From: an uncultured Fibrobacter sp.
GTDB taxonomy: Bacteria; Fibrobacterota; Fibrobacteria; Fibrobacterales; Fibrobacteraceae
DNA: 64,000 nt
Direction of reading: 5' to 3'
Assembly (NCBI GenBank): GCA_934699585.1
Contig: CAKUWY010000015.1
Location: 1-64,000, forward strand
How positions within the stretch are numbered: the first letter of the stretch is position 1; each line of letters starts with the position of its first letter. Positions 16,911-25,957 of this stretch are shown piece after piece. The position numbers and the translations under genes are program-made. The notes below the pieces were generated by a model, which was given only the letters and a program-made list of their open reading frames with translations, was not told where the DNA came from and made no database searches.

Positions 16911-18401
16911 TTACGGTAGCATCTTGCCGGTTTCGAGGTAGCGATTGTGCATCTCGAAGGCCCTGCTCAGCGCAAGGGGCATGTGCACGCCCTTGGCGTG
17001 CTTCAGGCTGTATTCCAAGAAGTCCGTGAGCGGTTCCTTGAAATCAGGGTGGGCGCATTCCTTGATGATAAGCCTTGCCCGCTCTTCGCTGGCAAGGCCA
17101 CGCAAGTCTGCAAGTCCCTGTTCCGTCACAAAAATCTGGGTGTCGTGTTCCGTCTGGTCCACATGGCTCACGTAGGGCACAATGCTAGAAATGGCACCGC
17201 CCTTGGCTACCGACGGCGTCAAGAAAAATCCGAGAGCGCAGTTCCTTGCAAAGTCCGCCGCTCCGCCGATGCCGTTCATCATAGAAGACCCGCACACGAG
17301 AGAACTGTTCACGTTTCCAAAAATATCCGCTTCTAGGGCGGTGTTCATGGAGATGACGCCAACACGACGGATTACGTCGGGACTATTGCTTACTTCTTGC
17401 TGCCGAATGACAAAATGCTTTTTCCAGTCAGCCGCATTACGGATAAATTCATCTTGCGCACCCTGGGAAAGCGTTAAAGCCGTTCCGCTAGCTACGCCCA
17501 GCTTGCCTTTTTTCAGCAGGGGAATAACCGCTTCTTGAATGACTTCGGTAAAGATGTCGATTTGTCCCAGGCGCTCGTCGTTTGCCATGGCGGTGAGTAC
17601 GGCGTTGGCCACCTTGCCCACGCCGCTTTGGTAGGCCATACCTTTAGGGAGCCTACCCTTGGATTCTTCGAATCGGATAAAGTCCAGAATACGTTCGGCG
17701 ATGTTGGTAGAAACGCTGTCGGGCTCTACGAAGGGCGTCACTTCGTCGTAGCCGGAATTTTCTACGATGGCGATAACCTTGTTCGGGTCAATCTTTACAA
17801 GGTCTTCTCCAACGCGATCGCCTGCGCTGTAAATGGCGAGAGGCTTTGCGTGTGGAGGCAGTTCCGGCAGGGCGTTGTCGTGGATGCCCATGTAGCTGTC
17901 GCCCAGGCGGGTGTTCAACTCCAGGATAATCTTTTCGGAGCGTTCCAGATAGCAGACGGAATTTCCGCCGGAGGTAGAAAGGCACACACGGCCATCGGGC
18001 AAAATGGCGCTTACTTCGATGACGGCAATTTTCGGAGTCGGCACGGCTCCCGTGCGGACCAGGTAACCCATTTTGCCCAGGTGGGCGTCTATGTAACGGA
18101 TAGAACCGTCGTTGATGGCCTTGCGAAGGCTTGGATTGCTCTGGTAGGGCATGCGTAAGTCGATGGCGTTTGCCCGAGCCAGCGCACCGTCGCAGCTGTC
18201 GCCGGTAGAGGCTCCCGAGAATAGCGACACCTTGAAGGGCTTGCCTTCGCCGTGTAGCTTTTCGGCCCGAGCAGCCAGCGCGCTTGGTACCGCCTTGGGG
18301 TATCCGGCAAGCGTAAAACCCGAAATGCCCAGGATATCGTCGTTTTCAATCATTGCAGCGGCATCAGCCGCCGAACATTTTTTGCTTGCAATCCAGTCCA
18401 T
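16911..18401 (-). CDS. Acetyl-CoA hydrolase / CoA-transferase family protein
   Basis: This 496-residue cytosolic enzyme of the acetyl-CoA hydrolase/transferase family (succinyl-CoA:acetate CoA-transferase type) matches the family length. Recognisable parts are the N-terminal DILGISGFTLAGYPKAVP, the middle GVGKVANAVL region, SSMMNGIGGAADFARNC in the C-terminal half, and FVTEQGLADLRGL near the end. Such enzymes form a glutamyl-CoA intermediate; the exact Glu was not located with confidence. In a succinate- and acetate-producing fermenter it would move CoA between acyl groups. It follows the GH5 gene by 23 bases on the same strand. Confidence 0.9.
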   Translation of the reverse strand: MDWIASKKCSAADAAAMIENDDILGISGFTLAGYPKAVPSALAARAEKLHGEGKPFKVSLFSGASTGDSCDGALARANAIDLRMPYQSNPSLRKAINDGSIRYIDAHLGKMGYLVRTGAVPTPKIAVIEVSAILPDGRVCLSTSGGNSVCYLERSEKIILELNTRLGDSYMGIHDNALPELPPHAKPLAIYSAGDRVGEDLVKIDPNKVIAIVENSGYDEVTPFVEPDSVSTNIAERILDFIRFEESKGRLPKGMAYQSGVGKVANAVLTAMANDERLGQIDIFTEVIQEAVIPLLKKGKLGVASGTALTLSQGAQDEFIRNAADWKKHFVIRQQEVSNSPDVIRRVGVISMNTALEADIFGNVNSSLVCGSSMMNGIGGAADFARNCALGFFLTPSVAKGGAISSIVPYVSHVDQTEHDTQIFVTEQGLADLRGLASEERARLIIKECAHPDFKEPLTDFLEYSLKHAKGVHMPLALSRAFEMHNRYLETGKMLP

Positions 18402-18424
18402 TTTAGCCCTTCCCGTGAGTTCAA

Positions 18425-19501
18425 TTACCCGCGGGCAAGCATCTCCATCAGTTCCTTGTCCAGGCGTTCCGGGTTGTTGTACTGCGCAAGGCTATTGTGC
18501 AGTGACTCGCCCTTCGATACCAGGCCAAAGTCAAGGTTCTTGTAGTTCCAGTAGCTAAAGCCCACGTCGGCTTCACGCAGAATGTCAAGGAAATCCTGCA
18601 TCCAGGCAAGCTGGTATTTGCGGGGCACTTGCACGTACACGCCGAATTCGTTGCAGCTGACCGGCAGGTCGTACTTGGCACGGAAATCCAGGGCGTTCTG
18701 GATGCTCGCCTGCAAGCGGGCCTTGTCCCACTTGCCGTATTCCACGTTCAGGCGTGTTTCAGCATCTCCCTGCGGAGCGGCGTAGTCACCGGGCCAGGGG
18801 CGCTCGATGTGGAAGAACGGGTCCTGAATCCAGGCGGCACCCTGGTGGGTGAATGTCACCGGAGTGTAGGTGTGGAAACTGTAAATGGCGTTGTCGTCGT
18901 CCATGGGGGTCAGGAACTCGAATTCCTTGGCGCTGTTCCACTTGTTGCTGCCCACCACGATGGTGTTCTTGGGAGCGTGCTTGCGGATAGCCCAGAAGAT
19001 TTCGTCCTTCACCTTGTCCCATACCTTGGAATCGCTTCCGGCGGGTTCATTCAAAAGTTCCATCATCACGCGGGACTCGCCGCTGTAGCGTTCGGCCATG
19101 TAGGCCCAGATGTCGCAGGTCTTTTTACGGGCGGCAGGGTCTGCAAAGAAAGCCTGTTCCGTAGAGCACCCTAGGTGAAAGTCGTGACCGGGGCACTTGT
19201 GCAGGTCCAGAATCACGTCCAGGTCTGCGGCCTGGATTTCTTTGAGGGCCTTGTCCAGGAGGCCGAACACTTCTTCGCTTGGCTTGCTGGCGTCGTCGGT
19301 CTCGAACAGGTTGAAGTAGTCCACGGGCAGGCGCACGTGGTTGAACCCCGCCTCGCGGATGCGCTTGAAGTCTTCCACCCCGAGGAAAGTCTCGATGTGG
19401 GGCACGAGCCCCGGAAAACCTACAGGGTCCTTTTCTTCGATACAGTCCACTTGACTGAACCAGCCACCCAAATTCACTCCCCGTAGCCTTTCTTTTTTCA
19501 T
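18425..19501 (-). CDS. Glycoside hydrolase family 5, cytoplasmic
   Basis: This 358-residue GH5 TIM-barrel enzyme begins with RLRGVNLGGWFSQ, typical of exo-beta-1,3-glucanase/endoglucanase subgroups. The acid/base Glu is in MELLNEPAG (about residue 150) and the nucleophile Glu in VSCNEFGVY (about 285); the conserved VRLPVDYFN and HTYTPV segments are also seen. There is no signal peptide, so it probably acts on imported oligosaccharides rather than on fibre. The position in an operon with the CoA-transferase downstream and a small unknown gene upstream does not explain its substrate. Confidence 0.92.
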   Translation of the reverse strand: MKKERLRGVNLGGWFSQVDCIEEKDPVGFPGLVPHIETFLGVEDFKRIREAGFNHVRLPVDYFNLFETDDASKPSEEVFGLLDKALKEIQAADLDVILDLHKCPGHDFHLGCSTEQAFFADPAARKKTCDIWAYMAERYSGESRVMMELLNEPAGSDSKVWDKVKDEIFWAIRKHAPKNTIVVGSNKWNSAKEFEFLTPMDDDNAIYSFHTYTPVTFTHQGAAWIQDPFFHIERPWPGDYAAPQGDAETRLNVEYGKWDKARLQASIQNALDFRAKYDLPVSCNEFGVYVQVPRKYQLAWMQDFLDILREADVGFSYWNYKNLDFGLVSKGESLHNSLAQYNNPERLDKELMEMLARG

Positions 19502-19544
19502 CTTTTGCTCTGTTGGTTATGCCGCCGGAATTGACGGCGTAAAG

Positions 19545-19835
19545 TTATTCGTTGACGATGTTCAGGTCTTCGTCGGCGATGTTCAGGTCCTGGACCACTT
19601 CCATGTCGTCGGGCAGGTTGTAAAAGTCAACCACCAGTCCCACCTTCTTGTCTTCGTCCTTCTGCTTGTCGAACTGGACCACATCGTAAATCTTCATCTT
19701 GATCACGGTTTCGCCCGTCACGGGGATTTCCATGGTCATGCCCTTGCTGATGGGCCCTTCAATAATCTTGCCCTTGAACACGAGACTGGTCTTGTCTTCG
19801 CCCAGGGACGTCTTTTTCACGTGAAATACAGCCAT
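19545..19835 (-). CDS. Small beta-rich protein, unknown
   Basis: This 96-residue protein has no signal peptide. The first ~75 residues alternate strands with K/G turns (FKGKIIEGPISKGMTMEIPV, TVIKMKIYDVVQF), resembling the beta-barrel domain 2 of translation GTPases, where the phrase ISKGMTMEIPV would correspond to the G-x-V-x-x-G loop; this resemblance is weak. The C-terminus is acidic. It lies 43 bases upstream of the GH5 gene on the same strand, so it is probably the first gene of that operon. Confidence 0.65.
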   Translation of the reverse strand: MAVFHVKKTSLGEDKTSLVFKGKIIEGPISKGMTMEIPVTGETVIKMKIYDVVQFDKQKDEDKKVGLVVDFYNLPDDMEVVQDLNIADEDLNIVNE

Positions 19836-19919
19836 TATTCCTTAGCCAATATCTTTTATTTTTCGGTTAATTGTTTTGCGGCCTACAAAACGCCACCGCC
19901 AAAAGTTAATTTTTTTTCC

Positions 19920-20738
19920 ATGGATTTATTGGTGGGTCGAATTCCTTTTTTGGTCTGTGCGCCGTTCTTTCACGGCTTTTTGGGTCGTGAGCAGGAATTC
20001 CCCCGCGTGCGTTTTGTAGACGGTCCGCCTAGCGTGCATAGCAGGGGGCTCAGGGAAGGCGCGATTCACTTGTCCCCGGCCTCTTCGATTACCTTTGCCC
20101 AGAAACCGGGCGCCTTTGTCTTGTCGCCCAGGCTTTGTACCTCTTGCTCCTTCGAGGTCCGTTCCGTAAAGCTTTTTTCCAGGTTTCCCATCGAAGACCT
20201 TGACGGCAAGACGGTGCGGCTTACCTCCCAGAGCCAGACCTCGGTGGCCCTGCTGAAAATTCTGCTTTCGGAACGTTACCGGGTGCGTGCCGAATATACC
20301 GGCGGCCTTGCCGCCGAAGCCACCGACGATGCCTGCCTGCTTATCGGGGACCTAGCTCTAGAAGAAGCGGAACGCGGTCGGTTCCCCCTCAGTTACGATT
20401 TGGGAACTTTGTGGCAGGACTGGCAGGGCATGCCTTTTGTATTTGGGGCGTGGATTATCGAGAAGTCGGCTTTAAAAACCGAGCTTCGGCCCGTCCTGGA
20501 GCAATACCTACAAGAAACGGAAAAAAGCGTAGAGTCTTTCCGAGCCGACCCCGTTGCCGCCCTTGCCCGCTGGATTTCCAGATTTCCTGCAAATCTGGAA
20601 ATGAATAAACTTTTGGATTACTATAAAATTATAGATTATCATTTTACAGACGAACGGAAAAAATCCCTGGAGTGCTTTTTCGGGTATGCCGCAAAGCTTG
20701 GCCTGGTCGAAAAGTCGCCTGCCTTGGAATTTTTATAG
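19920..20738 (+). CDS. mqnA: Chorismate dehydratase (futalosine pathway)
   Basis: MqnA removes water from chorismate to give 3-[(1-carboxyvinyl)oxy]benzoate, the first step of the futalosine route to menaquinone. The 272-residue protein has the periplasmic-binding-protein-like pattern of the family: VGRIPFLVCAPFF at the N-terminus, a GAIHLSPASSITF hinge, RSVKLFSRFPIEDLDGKTV, LTSQSQTSVALLKILL, LLIGDLALE and DLGTLWQDWQGMPFVFGAW. The frame is open to 19821 but homologous sequence begins at the ATG at 19920. Menaquinone fits fumarate respiration in a succinate producer. The response regulator gene follows after nine bases. Confidence 0.9.
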   Translation: MDLLVGRIPFLVCAPFFHGFLGREQEFPRVRFVDGPPSVHSRGLREGAIHLSPASSITFAQKPGAFVLSPRLCTSCSFEVRSVKLFSRFPIEDLDGKTVRLTSQSQTSVALLKILLSERYRVRAEYTGGLAAEATDDACLLIGDLALEEAERGRFPLSYDLGTLWQDWQGMPFVFGAWIIEKSALKTELRPVLEQYLQETEKSVESFRADPVAALARWISRFPANLEMNKLLDYYKIIDYHFTDERKKSLECFFGYAAKLGLVEKSPALEFL

Positions 20739-20747
20739 GGGAGTACA

Positions 20748-21614
20748 ATGATCGAAGAAAAAATCCTTATTGTAGATGACAGTGCCGAAATCCTGAAAAA
20801 GAACTGGGAACTGTTGACCCAGGTGGGTTACAAGGTGATATCCGCCACCTCCGGCGAAGAGGCTTTAGCCCTTCTGGAAAAGGACACCTTCGACCTGGTG
20901 CTCCTGGACATCAATATGCCGAGCCTGAACGGCTACGAGGTGTGCTTGCGTATTCGTGAGGGGCATGCTCTGGATGACCTGCCCATCATTTTCCTTACCA
21001 GCCGCGAAGACCCGGACAGCATTACCAAGGGGTTTCATGCAGGAGCTTCTGACTTTGTGGGCAAGCATTCTCCTACTGAAATTCTTTTGGCCCGTATTAA
21101 TGTGCATATCCGGCTTTGCCGCACCCTCAAGTACCTGCGCGACATTTCCCTCACCGACGACTTGACCCAGAGTTATAACCGTAGGCACGCCATTTACACC
21201 CTGCGCGAATGGTTCTCCCGCAGCAAGCGCTATGGAACGCATTTCTCCATGGTTTATTTTGACCTAAATGGCCTCAAGGCGGTAAACGACAAGTTCGGGC
21301 ACCAGGCGGGAGATTTGTTGCTCCGTGCCGTGGTCAAGGCCTGCAAGGACCTGCTTCGCGAATCCGACGTGCTGTTCCGTATGGGGGGCGACGAATTCAT
21401 GGTGCTCTGCCCCGATACCGACAGGGCGGGAGCTTTAATTTGTGCAGAACGCATGCAAAAGGCGGTGGGCGACATCACCATCGTAGATCAGAAGGTCTCC
21501 TTTGCCTACGGCATCGCCTATTCCGGCGAGGTCTATAAGGACATGGACGAGATGCTCCACAGCGCCGACGCCTCCATGTACGAGTGCAAAAAGAAGATGC
21601 ACGCCGGACGGTAA
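20748..21614 (+). CDS. Response regulator with GGDEF domain (diguanylate cyclase)
   Basis: This 288-residue protein has an N-terminal receiver domain (ILIVDDSAEIL; phosphoacceptor Asp in LVLLDINMP; switch Thr in IIFLTSRED) and a C-terminal GGDEF domain (about 125-288). The active site is intact (RMGGDEFMVL) and a product-inhibition I-site RESD lies five residues before it. It would make cyclic di-GMP when phosphorylated by a histidine kinase not encoded here. A GGGGAG ribosome site precedes the ATG. Arrangement suggests co-transcription with mqnA, though no functional link is obvious. Confidence 0.95.
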   Translation: MIEEKILIVDDSAEILKKNWELLTQVGYKVISATSGEEALALLEKDTFDLVLLDINMPSLNGYEVCLRIREGHALDDLPIIFLTSREDPDSITKGFHAGASDFVGKHSPTEILLARINVHIRLCRTLKYLRDISLTDDLTQSYNRRHAIYTLREWFSRSKRYGTHFSMVYFDLNGLKAVNDKFGHQAGDLLLRAVVKACKDLLRESDVLFRMGGDEFMVLCPDTDRAGALICAERMQKAVGDITIVDQKVSFAYGIAYSGEVYKDMDEMLHSADASMYECKKKMHAGR

Positions 21615-21615
21615 C

Positions 21616-21925
21616 CCCTTCCCTCGTCATCCTCGCCCATTCGGCCTTGCTCAGGGCAGGCTCCGGCGAGGATCTGCTTGCACCCTTCCCTCGTCATCCC
21701 CGCCCATTCGGCCTTGCTCAGGGCAGGCTCCGGCGAGGATCTGCTTGCACCCTTCCCTCGTCATCCCCGCGTTCTTTCTCCATCGTCATCCTCGCGGAGG
21801 CGAGGATCTGCTTGCTATACTCCAGTGGATGTTCGCCTGCGCGAACATGACGAATGTACGTCTTCCATCGGATTCCCGCCTTGGTTCGACTCTGCTCACC
21901 ACAGGTCGCGGGAATGACAAATGGC
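21616..21925. repeat. Palindromic repeat array 3 with 67-base tandem copies
   Basis: Two tandem copies with 67-base period (starting 21616 and 21683; a third start at 21750 diverges) carry a GTCATCCTCGCC/GGCGAGGATC palindrome whose loop holds an extra cassette (CATTCGGCCTTGCTCAGGGC). After these come a reverse-forward pair at 21787-21853 and a unit at 21865-21918 with stem ATTCCCGC/GCGGGAAT and a different loop cassette (TTCGACTCTGCTCACCACAG). The same kind of cassette recurs at 57384. Confidence 0.88.
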
Positions 21926-22082
21926 CTAAAATTGTAAAAATAATTTTGCATAACGTCTCAAAGATGTGATTCCGGGCAATTTTTCGGCGTTTCCTACAAA
22001 AAACTTATTTTTTCTGGGACTTTTTTCCTACATTTCCGACCATAGGAACAAGGACTCCCTAGTCCAAAACAAGGAGAACAAT

Positions 22083-24002
22083 ATGAAGAAACGGCTCTTG
22101 GCCATGAGCCTTGCCGCGGGGTTTACGGTCCTTATGACCGCCTGCGGTGACGAGACGACCAATACGGACATTATAAAGGCAGAGACCTTTGCTACGGAAG
22201 ACTCCCTGCCGGACTGTAACAAGGACTTTGCCGGCAAGTTCGCGACGGTTGCCGACAAGAAGCAGATTTTGATTTGTGCCCAGGACGGGAGCAGCTTTGA
22301 CTGGCTCCCTGTGGCAGCATCTGTTCAGTCCGCCACCGATAGTTCGAGCAAAAAGACCGAGGGTTGCACCGCCAAGGCCCTTGAAGACGGTACCGGCGTA
22401 GAGGTGCTCTGCAACGGCAAGTCTGTGGCTGTGGTTAAGAACGGCGCTAAGGGCGAACAGGGCCAGAAGGGAGCCGACGGCGAAGACGGCGACGACGGCA
22501 AGAAGGGTTCCGATGGTACAAAGGGTGCTCCCGGCAAGGATTTCGAGCTGGATTCCACCTACTGCTCCGCCAAGGACTATGGCTACGGCATCGTCATCTA
22601 CGATTGCGATGGGCGGTTGTACCCTGTGAATATGTCGGGTGAAACATCTGTCAATGCCGCCCTTTGGAGTGCAGATTCTCTGCAAGAATTTTTTAGAGAT
22701 AGGTGGAATGGTAAAATTGGCGAGTTTCAGGGAGTCCATCTGGAGAGTAGGGTTGCAGACAAGAGCGAAGGCAAGATTGAACGTTGGGAAGGGGACAGTA
22801 CCTGGGATTATACCTTGTCTAAAGCCTCGCTTCTAAACACCTTCGCCATTTCTGGCACGGCGACACTGACTGTGAGCGATGGTGCCGGGATGTTCGAATT
22901 TGCCGAATTGGAACCGCTGGTAGGAGCATCCTTGAACTTTTATAGTGTAAAGTACTTGGCAGATTGGGTCGGCGTTTGCCTTACTTACACTGCTACGGAT
23001 TCCATGCAGGTCATTGTCGTGAATACCGATGGCAAGGTGGCGAGGGCCAACGTTGCGGCTGCCGGGGATGTTTCCGTGGCAAATATTCGCGCAACTGAAT
23101 TTGTTCCCGATAGCGAAAGCGTTGACCTGGTTGATATCGTAAACAATGCAAAGACAATCTATATCAAGGCGGTGGGTAGCCTTGAACCAGGGGAATACGA
23201 GAATACCTTTGCTATTTATGAATTCGGTGCCTATGGCCAGTGCGATGCCTCCCATGAGAGGAGGGCTGAGGTGAGGGCCAAGATCCTTGAAGCCAAGGGC
23301 GAAGCGACGCCGGACCTTGTGGATAACCGTGGTGTTACTAATACCTACAAGACGGTAAAAATCGGCAACCAGGTGTGGATGGCCGAGAACCTGCGAGTTC
23401 CTTATGATTATTTGTCTGCCGAGCAGGATGAGGACCCCGATGTTGTAACTGGCGAGAAGATGGCGCGGTGTCCCTCGACTGCCGACTCCCTTGCCAAGTT
23501 TGGTTGCTTCTACAGCTGGGCTGCCGCCATGGACAGCGCGGGAAGGCTCAGCGGCAAGACTAGTACGGATCCTGGCTACAATGTGTGTGGCTATGGGGAC
23601 TCCTGTGCGGTGACAGCACCTGTACAGGGTGTCTGCCCCAACGGCTGGCATCTGCCCAGCAAGGCCGAAGTTGAGACCTTGCTGGATGTGGTCTCGAATG
23701 GTGGGGAAATCAAAGATTCTCTAATGGTGTTCTATGCCCTGGCCGGGAATACTGCAGATGGCATTAACTGGCTCGGCTTCTCGGCACAAGAAGGTGTGGG
23801 CATGACACAGGATTTCTCTGCAATAGATTACCCGTACAATTTCTATTTTTGGACTTCGGATCAGTATAGCAATGTTATTGCTTGGAAATACATGTTCCGC
23901 TTTGATGCGCCCTCTAATCCGTTCTCTATAGATGCGAATAATATTTGGGATTCCAGCGTTGGGCTGTCAGTCCGTTGTATCCAAGATGCGGTTGCAGAGT
24001 AA
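22083..24002 (+). CDS. FISUMP lipoprotein with collagen-like stalk 1
   Basis: This 639-residue lipoprotein has signal peptide MKKRLLAMSLAAGFTVLMTAC (lipid Cys 21). A Cys-containing N-terminal module (30-115) leads to a collagen-like Gly-X-Y run at 121-152 (GAKGEQGQKGADGEDG...), a beta-rich middle domain (about 160-430), then a C-terminal FISUMP domain with VKIGNQVWMAENL, FYSWAAAMDSA, CPNGWHLPSKAEVETLL and LSVRCIQD. The domain is a lectin-like/FGE-like module expanded in Fibrobacter; function unknown. AAGGAG precedes the ATG; the upstream in-frame extension is not coding. First of three tandem paralogues. Confidence 0.93.
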   Translation: MKKRLLAMSLAAGFTVLMTACGDETTNTDIIKAETFATEDSLPDCNKDFAGKFATVADKKQILICAQDGSSFDWLPVAASVQSATDSSSKKTEGCTAKALEDGTGVEVLCNGKSVAVVKNGAKGEQGQKGADGEDGDDGKKGSDGTKGAPGKDFELDSTYCSAKDYGYGIVIYDCDGRLYPVNMSGETSVNAALWSADSLQEFFRDRWNGKIGEFQGVHLESRVADKSEGKIERWEGDSTWDYTLSKASLLNTFAISGTATLTVSDGAGMFEFAELEPLVGASLNFYSVKYLADWVGVCLTYTATDSMQVIVVNTDGKVARANVAAAGDVSVANIRATEFVPDSESVDLVDIVNNAKTIYIKAVGSLEPGEYENTFAIYEFGAYGQCDASHERRAEVRAKILEAKGEATPDLVDNRGVTNTYKTVKIGNQVWMAENLRVPYDYLSAEQDEDPDVVTGEKMARCPSTADSLAKFGCFYSWAAAMDSAGRLSGKTSTDPGYNVCGYGDSCAVTAPVQGVCPNGWHLPSKAEVETLLDVVSNGGEIKDSLMVFYALAGNTADGINWLGFSAQEGVGMTQDFSAIDYPYNFYFWTSDQYSNVIAWKYMFRFDAPSNPFSIDANNIWDSSVGLSVRCIQDAVAE

Positions 24003-24015
24003 GGAGGGTTGAAAA

Positions 24016-25944
24016 ATGAAAAAGTTTACTATGAAAAATTCTGTTTCTGTAGTGTCATCCTGGAGCAAGCGTAGCGTTGCGATAGGATCCATGATGGCCC
24101 TCGCCTTTTTTGCCGCCTGCGGTGACGATGTGACCAACGACAGCGTGGTCAAGGCAGAATCCTATGCCGACAAGGCAGACCTGCCAACTTGCGGCGAAAA
24201 ATACGACGGCATGTTTGCCACAATCCCCTCTAAGGGCGAGATCTATTTCTGCACCCAGAAAAATTGGCAGCCTGTCGTGAACGGCAAGTCTGCCGTCACC
24301 AAGGATTCTACGGCGGACCAGTTTACCTGCTCCACCGTAGAACTTGCCGACAAGAGCGGTTTCAAGGTGGTGTGCGGTGGCGATTCCCTGGCGGTGGTCA
24401 AGAACGGCGCCAAGGGCGAAACCGGTGACAAGGGCGATGACGGTACTCCCGGTAACAAGGGCAAGGATGGCGAATCCGGCCCTAAGGGTGTAGATGGCCA
24501 GGATCTTACCCTGGATTCCGGCCTTTGCGTGACCCGATACTATGCCTATGACGTGCTTATCTTTGAATGTGGTGATTCTACCTATGTGCAGAACATTGCG
24601 GACAGAAGTAAAGCAAAGATTTTACCGTGGCAACCTTACAAGCTTGGTCATGTGTTGCTTGATGTGCTGGATAATGATGCGGTAGATTTTTACATTGCCG
24701 CCCATGAAAGTGGTACAGACGCCAAGGGTAACGGTACCCTGGTCCGTTGGGAAGGGGACGCAGGGTTAAAATCCCCCCTGAACTATGGAAACTACGGTAA
24801 CGAAGCGCTGCTCAAAAATGATGCCCTTGCGGGAAAGGCGACCATGGTGGTGGAGGCTGGTGCAACGCCAAACGACACCTTGGGTATCGAACCCTTTGTG
24901 GGGCTTTATTTGGAAATGCAGAACGCTCCGTTTGCGACCGAAATGGGTGGGCTTTGTTTCACCTACACCTCCGAGAGAGCCATGGATGTCATAGTCTGGG
25001 CTGCCAAGGACTCGATGGCGCGTGTAACCCTTGACCCCGCTACCGAAAAGACCACGGTGGACATTATGGCTAGCCAGTTTATTCCCGACGGTGAGAATGT
25101 TTCTCTTGACGACATTATGAAAACTGCTTGGCAGGTTTATGTTGTTCTTGCTGGTGGGCTTGAGGCCGGCACCTACGAGAACAACTTTGCCTTCTACGAG
25201 ATTGGCCAGTTTGGCGGCTGTGGTGGCGAGTTCGAGACTATTGCTGCCATCAAGGCCAAGATTCAGGAAGCCAAGGGCGAAGCGACGCCGGACCTGGAAG
25301 ACGGTCGAATTGACCCGACAAACCCGGAAATCTACAAGACGGTGAAAATCGGCAACCAGGTGTGGATGGCCGAGAACCTGCGGATTCCCTACGACTCCAC
25401 GTCCGTTGGTGGTACCTCAATGGCGCTGTGCCCCACGGACCCCGAAGAGCTGGCTGCTAAGGGCTGTCTCTACAGCTGGGCTGCTGCCATGGACAGCGCT
25501 GCACAGCTCAGCGGCAAGGATAGTACCGACCTCGGCTACAATGTGTGTGGTAATGGCGTGAATTGCACCGCCGAGGCTCCCGTGCAGGGCATTTGCCCCA
25601 ACGGCTGGCACTTGCCAAGCAAGGATGAAATAGACACCCTGTTGAGCATAGCCAGTTACGGCGGCAAGTACAGCGCGCTGGTCTATGCCGCTTTGGCAGG
25701 GGATACCGCGGACGGTCTCAACTGGCTCGGGTTTTCCATAGATAGCACAGGTTCTACGGCTAACTACACATCTGTTACCAATCTGGAGCGCTTCTATCTG
25801 TGGACCTCCTCCAACGCCTCTGTCGGTGCTAGTCAACTGTGGTCGTGGACGCTATATTTTAATGGAACCGAAATTATAAGGGATTATTGGGGCAAGAGCA
25901 CTGGTCGGTCTGTCCGTTGCATCCAAGATGCGGTTGCAGAATAA
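24016..25944 (+). CDS. FISUMP lipoprotein with collagen-like stalk 2
   Basis: This 642-residue paralogue of the upstream gene has the same architecture: lipobox FFAAC (Cys 35), N-terminal Cys module, Gly-X-Y run at 131-162, beta-rich middle, FISUMP C-terminus (VKIGNQVWMAENL, YSWAAAMDSA, CPNGWHLPSKDEIDTLL, SVRCIQD). Its signal peptide is about 14 residues longer than that of copy 1 because residues 13-26 are coded by a palindromic repeat unit. AAGGAGGG precedes the ATG, and a downstream ATG would leave no basic n-region, so this start is right. The junction and first ~115 bases are nearly identical to those of copy 3. Confidence 0.93.
   Translation: MKKFTMKNSVSVVSSWSKRSVAIGSMMALAFFAACGDDVTNDSVVKAESYADKADLPTCGEKYDGMFATIPSKGEIYFCTQKNWQPVVNGKSAVTKDSTADQFTCSTVELADKSGFKVVCGGDSLAVVKNGAKGETGDKGDDGTPGNKGKDGESGPKGVDGQDLTLDSGLCVTRYYAYDVLIFECGDSTYVQNIADRSKAKILPWQPYKLGHVLLDVLDNDAVDFYIAAHESGTDAKGNGTLVRWEGDAGLKSPLNYGNYGNEALLKNDALAGKATMVVEAGATPNDTLGIEPFVGLYLEMQNAPFATEMGGLCFTYTSERAMDVIVWAAKDSMARVTLDPATEKTTVDIMASQFIPDGENVSLDDIMKTAWQVYVVLAGGLEAGTYENNFAFYEIGQFGGCGGEFETIAAIKAKIQEAKGEATPDLEDGRIDPTNPEIYKTVKIGNQVWMAENLRIPYDSTSVGGTSMALCPTDPEELAAKGCLYSWAAAMDSAAQLSGKDSTDLGYNVCGNGVNCTAEAPVQGICPNGWHLPSKDEIDTLLSIASYGGKYSALVYAALAGDTADGLNWLGFSIDSTGSTANYTSVTNLERFYLWTSSNASVGASQLWSWTLYFNGTEIIRDYWGKSTGRSVRCIQDAVAE
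24053..24092. repeat. Palindromic repeat unit inside signal-peptide codons (copy 2)
   Basis: GTGTCATCCTGGAGC at the left and ATAGGATCCA at the right, with a GCAAGC/GC-TTGC hairpin between, match the free-standing unit at 11206-11247. In frame it codes VSSWSKRSVAIGS, giving the basic residues of the signal peptide. Confidence 0.75.
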
Positions 25945-25957
25945 GGAGGGTTGAAAA

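Noticed and set aside
21966..22082. Upstream extension of FISUMP gene 1
   Set aside because: The signal peptide and AAGGAG site place the start at 22083; the extension would hide the lipobox signal behind 39 extra residues.
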